DNA from: CAYWBI01 sp964456445
GTDB lineage: Bacteria; Calditrichota; Calditrichia; Calditrichales; J004
DNA: 25,780 bases
NCBI GenBank assembly: GCA_964456445.1
Contig: CAYWBI010000037.1
Span: forward strand, 1 to 25,780
Reading direction: 5' to 3'
This document shows positions 9,554 through 16,517 of this stretch, piece by piece. The position numbers and the translations under genes are program-made. The notes below the pieces were generated by a model that was not told the origin of the DNA, searched no databases, and was given only the letters and a program-made list of their open reading frames with translations. Numbering within the stretch: position 1 is the stretch's first letter; every line of letters starts with the position of its first letter.

Positions 9554-9784
9554 GTTTTTATGGCTGCCGTCGCAAAAGGGGGCATTGCCGCTTTGTTTAC
9601 AACCACAAAATGCCACGGTTTGATCTTTGTCCAATTTGTCAACAATCGGTTTAAGATCGGTGGTTTTATGCGAGCCATCGCAAAAGGGTTGATTCGTGGA
9701 AAGTCCGCATTTGCACCATGCAAATTTTCCGGCTTTCATTTCCAGTACATAGGGTGCTTTTTGCGTAATCCTAGCCTTATCCAT
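9548..9784 (-). CDS. Double-CDGSH iron-sulfur protein
   Basis: This 78-residue protein consists almost entirely of two CDGSH zinc-finger-type [2Fe-2S] binding motifs. The ligands are C24, C26, C35 and H39 in CKCGLSTNQPFCDGSH, and C60, C62, C71 and H75 in CGCKQSGNAPFCDGSH. Each motif gives the 3Cys-1His coordination known from mitoNEET; tandem motifs in one chain resemble CISD3/Miner2. Such clusters are redox-active and labile, but the role of bacterial members is not established. The start follows GAGGAAGAGAAG. It is convergent with the squalene-synthase-like gene (six-base overlap) and divergent from the RNA methyltransferase 29 bases away. Confidence 0.95.
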   Translation of the reverse strand: MDKARITQKAPYVLEMKAGKFAWCKCGLSTNQPFCDGSHKTTDLKPIVDKLDKDQTVAFCGCKQSGNAPFCDGSHKNL

Positions 9785-9813
9785 CTTCTCTTCCTCGTTT
9801 GGTTTATCAATTT

Positions 9814-11226
9814 ATGAATATCGAAAAAATCAAATCAAATCAAGAACTTTATCAATATCTTAGCGATCTGCTTGGACCTCAATGTGACAATTTTTTATCA
9901 TCTGAGGCCGAAGCGCGATGTTTGCGGATAAATGGGCTAAAATGCGGTCCAGCTGAATTTATAAAACACCTGTGCCCATACAAGCCAAAACTGGAAAAGC
10001 TGCCCTTTAGTGAAACTGGCTTCATGATACGTAAGGAGCCTCATCCCCTGAGCGCCAGTATCCCTTTTTTACGAGGAGAATTCGCATTCCAGGGAGCATC
10101 GTCACAAATTCCGCCCCTGGCACTTAACCCCCAACCCGGGGAGCGTGTGTTGGATATGGCTGCATCACCGGGTTCTAAATCCACCCAAATGGGCGCGCTG
10201 ATGCAGAACCGTGGGCAGCTCATTTTAAATGATGTGAACCGTGGCCGCCTGCAGGCCCTGCAGGCCAATACACAAAAATCAGGGATGGTAAACCAGGCCG
10301 TATATTATTTGCCCGGTGAACGGCTGGGGCGCCTCTTCCCGGAGTATTTTGATAAGGTATTACTGGATACCCCCTGTTCGGGGCTGGGCACATTGGCCGG
10401 TCATGATGAAATTGCCGGGTGGTGGAGCCGGTCCAAGCTGAACCACTTGCAAAAAATTCAAACCCAGTTATTGATCTCCGCGATAAAGGCAACAAAACCC
10501 GGCGGGGAGATCGTTTATTCAACCTGCTCCATAGCACCGGAAGAAAATGAGCAGATCATCGGGCAGGCGCTTAAAAATTACCCTCTGGAAGTATTGCCCA
10601 TAAACGTAGGCAAAGATTATTTCTCGCCTGGTAATACAGGTTACAATGGCCGAACCTTTGATGATCAGCTTTTAGAAACCCGCCGGATATGGCCACATCT
10701 TCAAAAAATGGAAGGCTTTTTTATTGCCCGGCTGCGTAAAACAGATAGTTATTTTAACCGGCATGACGCAGCAGTGGATCAACGAGCGGATATGCTTTCA
10801 GCAAATCATCCCAAGGTAAAGGACATTTTGGTCAGCATCTCCGATAGCTGGGGGATCGAACCGGCCTTTTGGGAAACGTACCGCTTTTACCGCACACGGA
10901 ACAGAATCTGGATGACCGCGTCGGAGAATAATCGTTTTTGCGCCGAAGGTTTTATGAGTGCCGGCCTTTTACTGGCCGAAAAACGTTTATTTATCTGGAA
11001 ACTAAGCACCCAGGCTTTGCAGTTGATCGACGGTGGGGTTACCAAACGCAGGATCAGCCTGGATCAGGATGTTCTGCATGAATTGCTGACCACGGGATAC
11101 TGCACATTAAACATGGAGATTGGTTATTATGCCCTGGCCTATGCCGGTACATTGCTTGGCGTGCTGTTTGTTAAAGAGGACCGGGCGCGTTTCCGCCTGC
11201 CACACCCTTTTACACTCGTGCCATAA
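9814..11226 (+). CDS. NOL1/NOP2/Sun-type RNA (cytosine-5) methyltransferase, RsmF-like
   Basis: This is an S-adenosylmethionine-dependent RNA m5C methyltransferase. Motif I is VLDMAASPGSKSTQM, the SAM-binding region. Motif IV LLDTPCSG contains C188 and motif VI YSTCSIAPEEN contains C238, the two cysteines of the covalent mechanism. About 470 residues including a long C-terminal extension (about 290-470) match RsmF/YebU, which methylates 16S rRNA, better than the shorter RsmB. RNA target is inferred only from this length. I chose the ATG at 9814; an in-frame TTG at 9799 is an alternative, and neither has a strong Shine-Dalgarno sequence. The 185 bases after the stop, up to the convergent nuclease gene, hold no gene I can support. 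Confidence 0.88.
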   Translation: MNIEKIKSNQELYQYLSDLLGPQCDNFLSSEAEARCLRINGLKCGPAEFIKHLCPYKPKLEKLPFSETGFMIRKEPHPLSASIPFLRGEFAFQGASSQIPPLALNPQPGERVLDMAASPGSKSTQMGALMQNRGQLILNDVNRGRLQALQANTQKSGMVNQAVYYLPGERLGRLFPEYFDKVLLDTPCSGLGTLAGHDEIAGWWSRSKLNHLQKIQTQLLISAIKATKPGGEIVYSTCSIAPEENEQIIGQALKNYPLEVLPINVGKDYFSPGNTGYNGRTFDDQLLETRRIWPHLQKMEGFFIARLRKTDSYFNRHDAAVDQRADMLSANHPKVKDILVSISDSWGIEPAFWETYRFYRTRNRIWMTASENNRFCAEGFMSAGLLLAEKRLFIWKLSTQALQLIDGGVTKRRISLDQDVLHELLTTGYCTLNMEIGYYALAYAGTLLGVLFVKEDRARFRLPHPFTLVP

Positions 11227-11411
11227 ATATTAAGTGCGGCTTCAGCACAATTTGCCTGGCAACCATCCGGCGAGAATTTATTGTCGAGAATAAACGCACG
11301 CCACCGTTTCCGGCCATGCATCAGGATTGGGCCCGTATTTAGTTTCATGGACGTTCTTTAGAGATATCCCCAACTTGCTTTTAAAATCTTTCCTGTTGTT
11401 GCACTATACTG

Positions 11412-12353
11412 CTAATCGTTGTCTTTCCCGGCATTAAAACGCACCATCACCGGGCAATGGTCAGATATGTACTTGAGATAGTCCGGGATATTGTCACCTG
11501 TATATTCATCGGCTTTTTTTGAGCAGACACCGCCAACCTGCGCACTGTTCATAATATATTCATCCCTGGCCCCGGACGAAATGAAAATATGATCGATCTC
11601 AGAAGCCTGGACCCGTTCTTCCCGCCAGTTGGGCGTCCAATAGTTGGTAGGGGTATTCGGTATTTCACCGGTTGCCCAGTAAAAGTTTGTTTTTTTTAAG
11701 ACCGGCAAAAATTCACCCGGGCCTTGTTTGGTCACATCGTTCATGTCGCCCATCAGAACAATGTCCGCGTCTTTGCTTTCTTCGGGTAATGTTTCAAGAA
11801 TCCTTGCAATAACCTTCCACTGTTTCTCTCTTTTGTTCCAACCCCGGGGCGAGGCTTTAAGATGAACGACAATGGCATGGAAATCGAATCCATCGGGCAG
11901 GGTTTTAAAATAGGCGCGGAAGGCCGGGCGTAAACGGGAATTTGGGTCCAGCATCACACTGCTGTAGCTTTGAGGATTACCAATAAGTTTCAGCACAGAG
12001 GAATCATACAAAAATCCAACCTTTTGTGAACCGCCGTCCGGTGAATAAATATACTTATAATTTTCACCAAGATATTTTTTAGCCGAATCGGCCACCATCC
12101 GGGTATCCACAACTTCTTCCGTGGCCAGTAGTTGAAGATTTAAATCTTTTAGCATGGAGAACATTGCCCGCACATCAGTTTTGTTTCCCTTGGGCGGATA
12201 GCGCAGGTTGATGCCATATTTTTTCATAAGGTTGCCATCATCCTTGCAGGGGAACCATTCCATATTAAAGGCACCCATTTTGATGATCTGCCGGTTTTGA
12301 GCCCACAAGGGGCTAAAAAATAAAACTACAATTACTAAAAGACGGAAAATCAT
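11412..12353 (-). CDS. Secreted endonuclease/exonuclease/phosphatase-fold protein
   Basis: The 313-residue protein has an export signal of 18 residues ending at PLWA|QN. After it comes an EEP (DNase I-like) domain. Catalytic landmarks are N30 in AFNMEWF, the glutamates of LLATEEV (79-80), H164 in VVHLKAS, D203 and N205 in MGDMND, D254 and H255 in EIDHIF, and D298-H299 in SDHCPV. The fold covers nucleases and phosphodiesterases, so the substrate cannot be named. The signal peptide puts it in the periplasm or outside the cell, which would suit nutrient scavenging from nucleic acid. It is the last gene of the cluster that starts at 16380, 15 bases after its upstream neighbour. Confidence 0.88.
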   Translation of the reverse strand: MIFRLLVIVVLFFSPLWAQNRQIIKMGAFNMEWFPCKDDGNLMKKYGINLRYPPKGNKTDVRAMFSMLKDLNLQLLATEEVVDTRMVADSAKKYLGENYKYIYSPDGGSQKVGFLYDSSVLKLIGNPQSYSSVMLDPNSRLRPAFRAYFKTLPDGFDFHAIVVHLKASPRGWNKREKQWKVIARILETLPEESKDADIVLMGDMNDVTKQGPGEFLPVLKKTNFYWATGEIPNTPTNYWTPNWREERVQASEIDHIFISSGARDEYIMNSAQVGGVCSKKADEYTGDNIPDYLKYISDHCPVMVRFNAGKDND

Positions 12354-12368
12354 ATCTATTGATTCCTT

Positions 12369-12884
12369 TCAGGCTGCGGATTTTTGTAAAGTTTGTAGGT
12401 ATTGTTCAATAAGCTGTAAACGGTGCGCCAGAGGCTTATCTTCTTTGCTGCGCACATGCAGGTTATAGATGGCGTCAAATGGCCCCGGCGTCAGGTTTAA
12501 ACGTAACGGCGCGCCGCTAAGCGCGCAAATATATGCACAAATACTATCGGTCACTTTATTGCCATCGACTATCAGGTCAAACTGTTCATCGCGGAATATT
12601 CTCAGATATTTATCATTTGGCAGACCCAACCAGGATAAATCGCTTTTACGCAAGCTAGAACGTCCAAACGTAGATACTTTTGCCCTTGGAAACAGTTTGT
12701 TTATGGTCGAAACAAAATCTTGTAAATCGGAATTGTATTCATCACCGGTGGGTAGAATGATTAAAATCTTTTCAACCTTTTTTATTTCCGCGGAAAAATC
12801 ATAAGTGCGTTGGTTACTTATAAGCAGATGCAGACGGAAATTAAGGAAGCGTTTAAGCAGGGCTTTTTTAATCTTATTGATCAT
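12369..12884 (-). CDS. Unrecognised small protein overlapping rarA, possibly DUF6913-like
   Basis: I do not recognise this 171-residue protein with certainty. The N-terminus is basic and possibly amphipathic, followed by a strand-helix pattern (VEKILIILPTGDEY, then a helix) typical of Rossmann-like folds. Near residues 100-135, FDLIVDGNK and ICALSGAPLRLNL recall both the N-terminal domain of ADP-heptose-type (GT9) transferases and the DUF6913 proteins of Bacteroidota. There is no second GT9 domain, so glycosyl transfer is unlikely. Its ATG lies inside the end of rarA (11-base overlap), so expression is probably coupled. Confidence 0.7.
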   Translation of the reverse strand: MINKIKKALLKRFLNFRLHLLISNQRTYDFSAEIKKVEKILIILPTGDEYNSDLQDFVSTINKLFPRAKVSTFGRSSLRKSDLSWLGLPNDKYLRIFRDEQFDLIVDGNKVTDSICAYICALSGAPLRLNLTPGPFDAIYNLHVRSKEDKPLAHRLQLIEQYLQTLQKSAA

Positions 12885-14208
12885 TTTCTGCTCCGTGGCG
12901 CTTAGGCCAGAGTTTTGTTAAATATTGCTTTAGTTTACCCTCACGGCCTTCATCGGTTGGACGGTAATATATTTTTCCGCTGAATTTTTCCGGGAGATAT
13001 TCCTGCCGTACAAAATGCCCTGGGAAGTTATGTGCATATTTATAGCCTGCGCCATAATTTAAATCTTTCATCAAACGGGTTGGCGCATTACGCAAATGCA
13101 AGGGAACAGGCTGTAACCCGCCCTTTTTAATATCCTCCAATGCCGCATCGATGGCCAAATACGCTGCATTGCTCTTGGGAACACTTGCCAGATAAGTAAC
13201 GGCCTGCGATAGAATTATCCGTGCCTCCGGCATCCCGATTTTTTTTGCCGCATCAAATGCCGCATTTGCCAGGCTTAAGGCATAAGGTTCTGCGTTGCCT
13301 ATATCTTCCGATGCCAAAATAATTAAACGTCGTGCAATAAACAACGGGTCTTCACCACCGTTCAGCATGCGGGCCATCCAGTAAACCGCCGCATCGGGAT
13401 CGCTGCCCCGTACACTTTTTATAAACGCGGAAATGGTATCGTAATGGTATTCGCTTTTTTTATCATAGGGCAGAACCTGTCCAACTGCTGCTTTTTCGAT
13501 TAGTTCCGCGGTCAATTCCACCGGGTCGCCTTTCGGCGCAAGCGTAAAAGCATATTCCAGAATGTTTAATAATTTGCGTGCATCTCCGCCACTGTGGTAA
13601 ATAAGCGGCTCCATACCACTGATAATAATCTTTTGACGGGAAAGGACTTCATCGTCTGCCAGTGCGTGACGGATAATGGCTTCCAGGTCTGAACGGTTAA
13701 GACCGGCCAACTGTAAAACCGTACACCTGGAAAGCAGCGCCGCATTTACTTCAAAGGAGGGGTTTTCCGTGGTTGCGCCGATAAGGGTGATGACGCCTTG
13801 TTCTGTTGCGTGCAACAATGCGTCTTGCTGGGCCTTGTTAAAGCGGTGGATTTCATCGATGAACAATAAAGAGCTACGACCATACAAGCTAAAATCATTG
13901 CGCGCACGGGCAATGATTTCCTTTACATCCTTGACCCCGGCGCTGACCGCGGAAAGTTCGTTTAAGGGTTGTTCGAGCTCAAAGGCAATAACGCGGGCGA
14001 GTGTTGTTTTACCCACTCCCGGCGGTCCCCATAGCAGAAGCGAACCGATATGCCCGTTTTTAAGCCCCTGTTCCAATACGGCATTCTTGCCGAGATATCG
14101 TTCGTGCCCGACAATCTGGTCAAGTGATTTTGGGCGCATCCGCTCGGCAAGCGGGCGAAAAAGTGATTGCCCGGCGGCTTCATCAAATAAATCCCGGCCC
14201 TGACTCAT
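12874..14208 (-). CDS. rarA: Replication-associated recombination protein RarA/MgsA (AAA+ ATPase)
   Basis: RarA is a clamp-loader-like AAA+ ATPase acting at stalled replication forks, related to yeast Mgs1 and human WRNIP1. The 444-residue protein has Walker A GPPGVGKT (61-68), Walker B LLFIDEIHRF (about 114-123), sensor 1 GATTENPSFE and a SRC arginine-finger motif near 160-162. Its C-terminal part contains the family's conserved ASEDIGNA and LAxxPKSNAAY stretches. Length is typical. The start is three bases after the stop of the PEGA protein gene and the end overlaps the next small gene, placing it in the middle of a compact transcription unit. Confidence 0.96.
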   Translation of the reverse strand: MSQGRDLFDEAAGQSLFRPLAERMRPKSLDQIVGHERYLGKNAVLEQGLKNGHIGSLLLWGPPGVGKTTLARVIAFELEQPLNELSAVSAGVKDVKEIIARARNDFSLYGRSSLLFIDEIHRFNKAQQDALLHATEQGVITLIGATTENPSFEVNAALLSRCTVLQLAGLNRSDLEAIIRHALADDEVLSRQKIIISGMEPLIYHSGGDARKLLNILEYAFTLAPKGDPVELTAELIEKAAVGQVLPYDKKSEYHYDTISAFIKSVRGSDPDAAVYWMARMLNGGEDPLFIARRLIILASEDIGNAEPYALSLANAAFDAAKKIGMPEARIILSQAVTYLASVPKSNAAYLAIDAALEDIKKGGLQPVPLHLRNAPTRLMKDLNYGAGYKYAHNFPGHFVRQEYLPEKFSGKIYYRPTDEGREGKLKQYLTKLWPKRHGAENDQ

Positions 14209-14211
14209 TGC

Positions 14212-16380
14212 TTACTCGATCACGATTTTTTGTAAATCAATAAAAACGCTGTTTTCATCACTTACCGAAAGAAGCAATACGTTTAAGCCCGGTTTAAGAT
14301 AACGGTTAATCGGGATTGCGTCATACTTACGGGGGGATGTTTCCGCCGCCTTAAGAACAACCTTTTTACGAGCGGCAACAATGGCATTGTTCAGAATAAC
14401 CTGATAGCTGCTTGTACCGCCTATGACCAATGGGTATTTGTCGCCGGAACGATAAATCCAAAGTTTAAGCGTAATATTTTGTGCCAGGTTTAGTTCATCC
14501 GGCATGCGGAAATAAACCGCAAGCGCATCCTTGCCCGGTGGATTTTGATGTCTGAAAGCAAATCCCATGTGCCAGACCTTTTGGTTCAGCGTGCTGTTAT
14601 CGATAATTTCGGGAGCATTTATAGCGCTTTTCTTAAATTCTATGCCATTCATGATATACCCATAATTTACATACAGGTTACCATTGGTTGAGATTTTTTG
14701 CCCCGGCGCTATAACATAGTGAATTTGGGTGATGTAACTAAAGGAAAAATGGTTTTTTCCGATGGGAAGGACGTTTACAATTTGTGGCTCCGGCGTACCA
14801 TATCCGGGTAGCTTGCCAAAAGATATTTTATGGCTGCCAATAGAAAGGGAAACGGTGATCTTGCCATGACCGGCTTCTTTTTTATCGATAAAAATAATCC
14901 CATCTTCCGGTTTGGTCTGCAAAGTAACAAGCCGTGTCGTCCCGTTTAAGGTAAAATCGGCCCGGGCATTTCGATTGTCATTTGAGATAGTGACGATTTG
15001 TTCATTGGGGTAAACTTTATAATTTTCTTTCTCAACGCGGACTACATAGCGCCCAAAGGGGATTTTTTGTAGAACATAGCCGGTTTCAAAACCAGTGGGC
15101 CTTCCGTTTAAATAAATTTTAGCGCCGGATATATTGGAGGTCACCTCGATTAAACCGGTGTGCAGATTGCCGGTGGTAACCGTTGCCCCGCCAAAGCGTC
15201 TGGCATTGTTCATACGGAAGGCAACATCTATTGTGTCGCCTTTGTGGATCGTAAATGTTTGCAGAGATGGAACGGTGTTATAGCCATTCATTTTTAAAGT
15301 AAGGGTATGATCTCCGGGATTAAGCGGCAGATAATCGTTGTCACGGACTGCGCCTTTAAAATCACCATCTGCATAAATTGCCGCATCCTGGTATGGCGCT
15401 TTTATTTGAACATAACCATAGTCTCCGGCGAGAGGTTCCAGACTAAAACTTATACGCGACGTGTCGCCGGTTACGCTGACAACGGTTTGTGTATCCGGTA
15501 ATGATATAAACCCGGAAGAAATAATACGCAGGGTATGTGATCCCTCTTCCAGCGGATAAGGAATATTTGGTGTAAAACCAACCGCCAGGTTATGATCGAT
15601 ATAGAGGCTTCCCTTTTTACCCCCAAGGTCCACTTGTACAAAACCGAGACTTGGAGGTGGTTGCAATAGCCCAATCCCGAGATAAAGCAGCGCAATAAAG
15701 GCCATTGCACCTAAACCAATGATTGTCTTACGTACAACTAATTCCCTTTTTGAATAAGCGCGATCAATATATTCATCCTGGGATTCAAACTCGTTCACGG
15801 TAAGCCAGACGGTTTCCCCGATATGGTTTTTGTACTTGTGGTAACCTTTGAGCCGACTGTAAAAAAGGTCCTGTTCTTCTTCGATGATTGTACGTTCCAG
15901 TTCATCGTGGGCTTCACGTTTGTTGGTCTTGATAAATTCGCTATAGCTGTGCACACGCTCCCTGGCATCTTCTTCCAGCTCGGCACGCAAATTTTGGACA
16001 AGGGTTTTTATTTCATCCGTATCAGGGATTTTTACCACCGGTCGGTTAAAAATTCTGTCCTTAAGACGGTCCCAGAAATTTTCGTCCACCGGAAAAAATT
16101 CAAATTCACGTTCCAGTTCAACCGGGGTAAACCATTTGATTTGGCCAAGATGATTTTCACACTTAACAAATTCCGGGTGCCGGGAATATATCTCATCTTC
16201 CAGCTTTCGGCGCAGATGGTTTTGAATGTAAAAAGATTCATCCATAACCGGAACCGTCGGTTCGTCAACGGCTGGCTGCCCGGGTTGGCTTTGTTGCTTT
16301 TCCGCATGTTCCCGCTGGAGCTGCTCACGGATTTTCTGTCTTAGCTCTTCTTCTCTTTTTTTCTTATCGGCGTCGTTCAT
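14212..16380 (-). CDS. Single-pass membrane protein with PEGA repeats and a duplicated cytoplasmic motif
   Basis: This protein of about 722 residues starts with a highly charged, Lys/Glu/Gln-rich helix (1-60). One membrane segment lies at about 218-238 (IIGLGAMAFIALLYLGIGLL). Outside the membrane are about four PEGA-type beta units (roughly 246-313, 321-390, 408-478 and 482-550), recognisable by GxHTLxxxxxGY-like ends such as GDHTLTLKMNGY and GRYVVRVEKENY. A C-terminal beta-rich domain (about 555-720) resembles a jelly-roll binding module. PEGA domains are thought to bind surface structures. The cytoplasmic part carries one motif twice, near 72-93 and 182-204 (NHLGQIKWFTPVE and NHIGETVWLTVNE), which I do not recognise. 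The predicted topology is N-in, C-periplasmic. The gene is first of the cluster with rarA, 137 bases after valS, and its start has no strong Shine-Dalgarno sequence. Function unknown. Confidence 0.82.
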   Translation of the reverse strand: MNDADKKKREEELRQKIREQLQREHAEKQQSQPGQPAVDEPTVPVMDESFYIQNHLRRKLEDEIYSRHPEFVKCENHLGQIKWFTPVELEREFEFFPVDENFWDRLKDRIFNRPVVKIPDTDEIKTLVQNLRAELEEDARERVHSYSEFIKTNKREAHDELERTIIEEEQDLFYSRLKGYHKYKNHIGETVWLTVNEFESQDEYIDRAYSKRELVVRKTIIGLGAMAFIALLYLGIGLLQPPPSLGFVQVDLGGKKGSLYIDHNLAVGFTPNIPYPLEEGSHTLRIISSGFISLPDTQTVVSVTGDTSRISFSLEPLAGDYGYVQIKAPYQDAAIYADGDFKGAVRDNDYLPLNPGDHTLTLKMNGYNTVPSLQTFTIHKGDTIDVAFRMNNARRFGGATVTTGNLHTGLIEVTSNISGAKIYLNGRPTGFETGYVLQKIPFGRYVVRVEKENYKVYPNEQIVTISNDNRNARADFTLNGTTRLVTLQTKPEDGIIFIDKKEAGHGKITVSLSIGSHKISFGKLPGYGTPEPQIVNVLPIGKNHFSFSYITQIHYVIAPGQKISTNGNLYVNYGYIMNGIEFKKSAINAPEIIDNSTLNQKVWHMGFAFRHQNPPGKDALAVYFRMPDELNLAQNITLKLWIYRSGDKYPLVIGGTSSYQVILNNAIVAARKKVVLKAAETSPRKYDAIPINRYLKPGLNVLLLSVSDENSVFIDLQKIVIE

Positions 16381-16517
16381 TTATCTAAAATACCATTTGG
16401 TTTTTGTCGCAATATATATTTATCGCAAATTCAAATAATGGACCGGTACAGGACGTTACTTTGAGGCAAACCCAATTTTTAATTCTTGGACCGGCAGGAT
16501 GTTTGCATGGTTTGTTT

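Noticed and set aside
11139..11348. Minus-strand frame of 69 codons after the RNA methyltransferase
   Set aside because: It overlaps the 3' end of the methyltransferase gene, has no recognisable motif or Shine-Dalgarno sequence, and is likely chance.
15823..16344. Plus-strand frame of 173 codons inside the PEGA protein gene
   Set aside because: It is antisense to a charged coding region with a clear domain order; no independent support.
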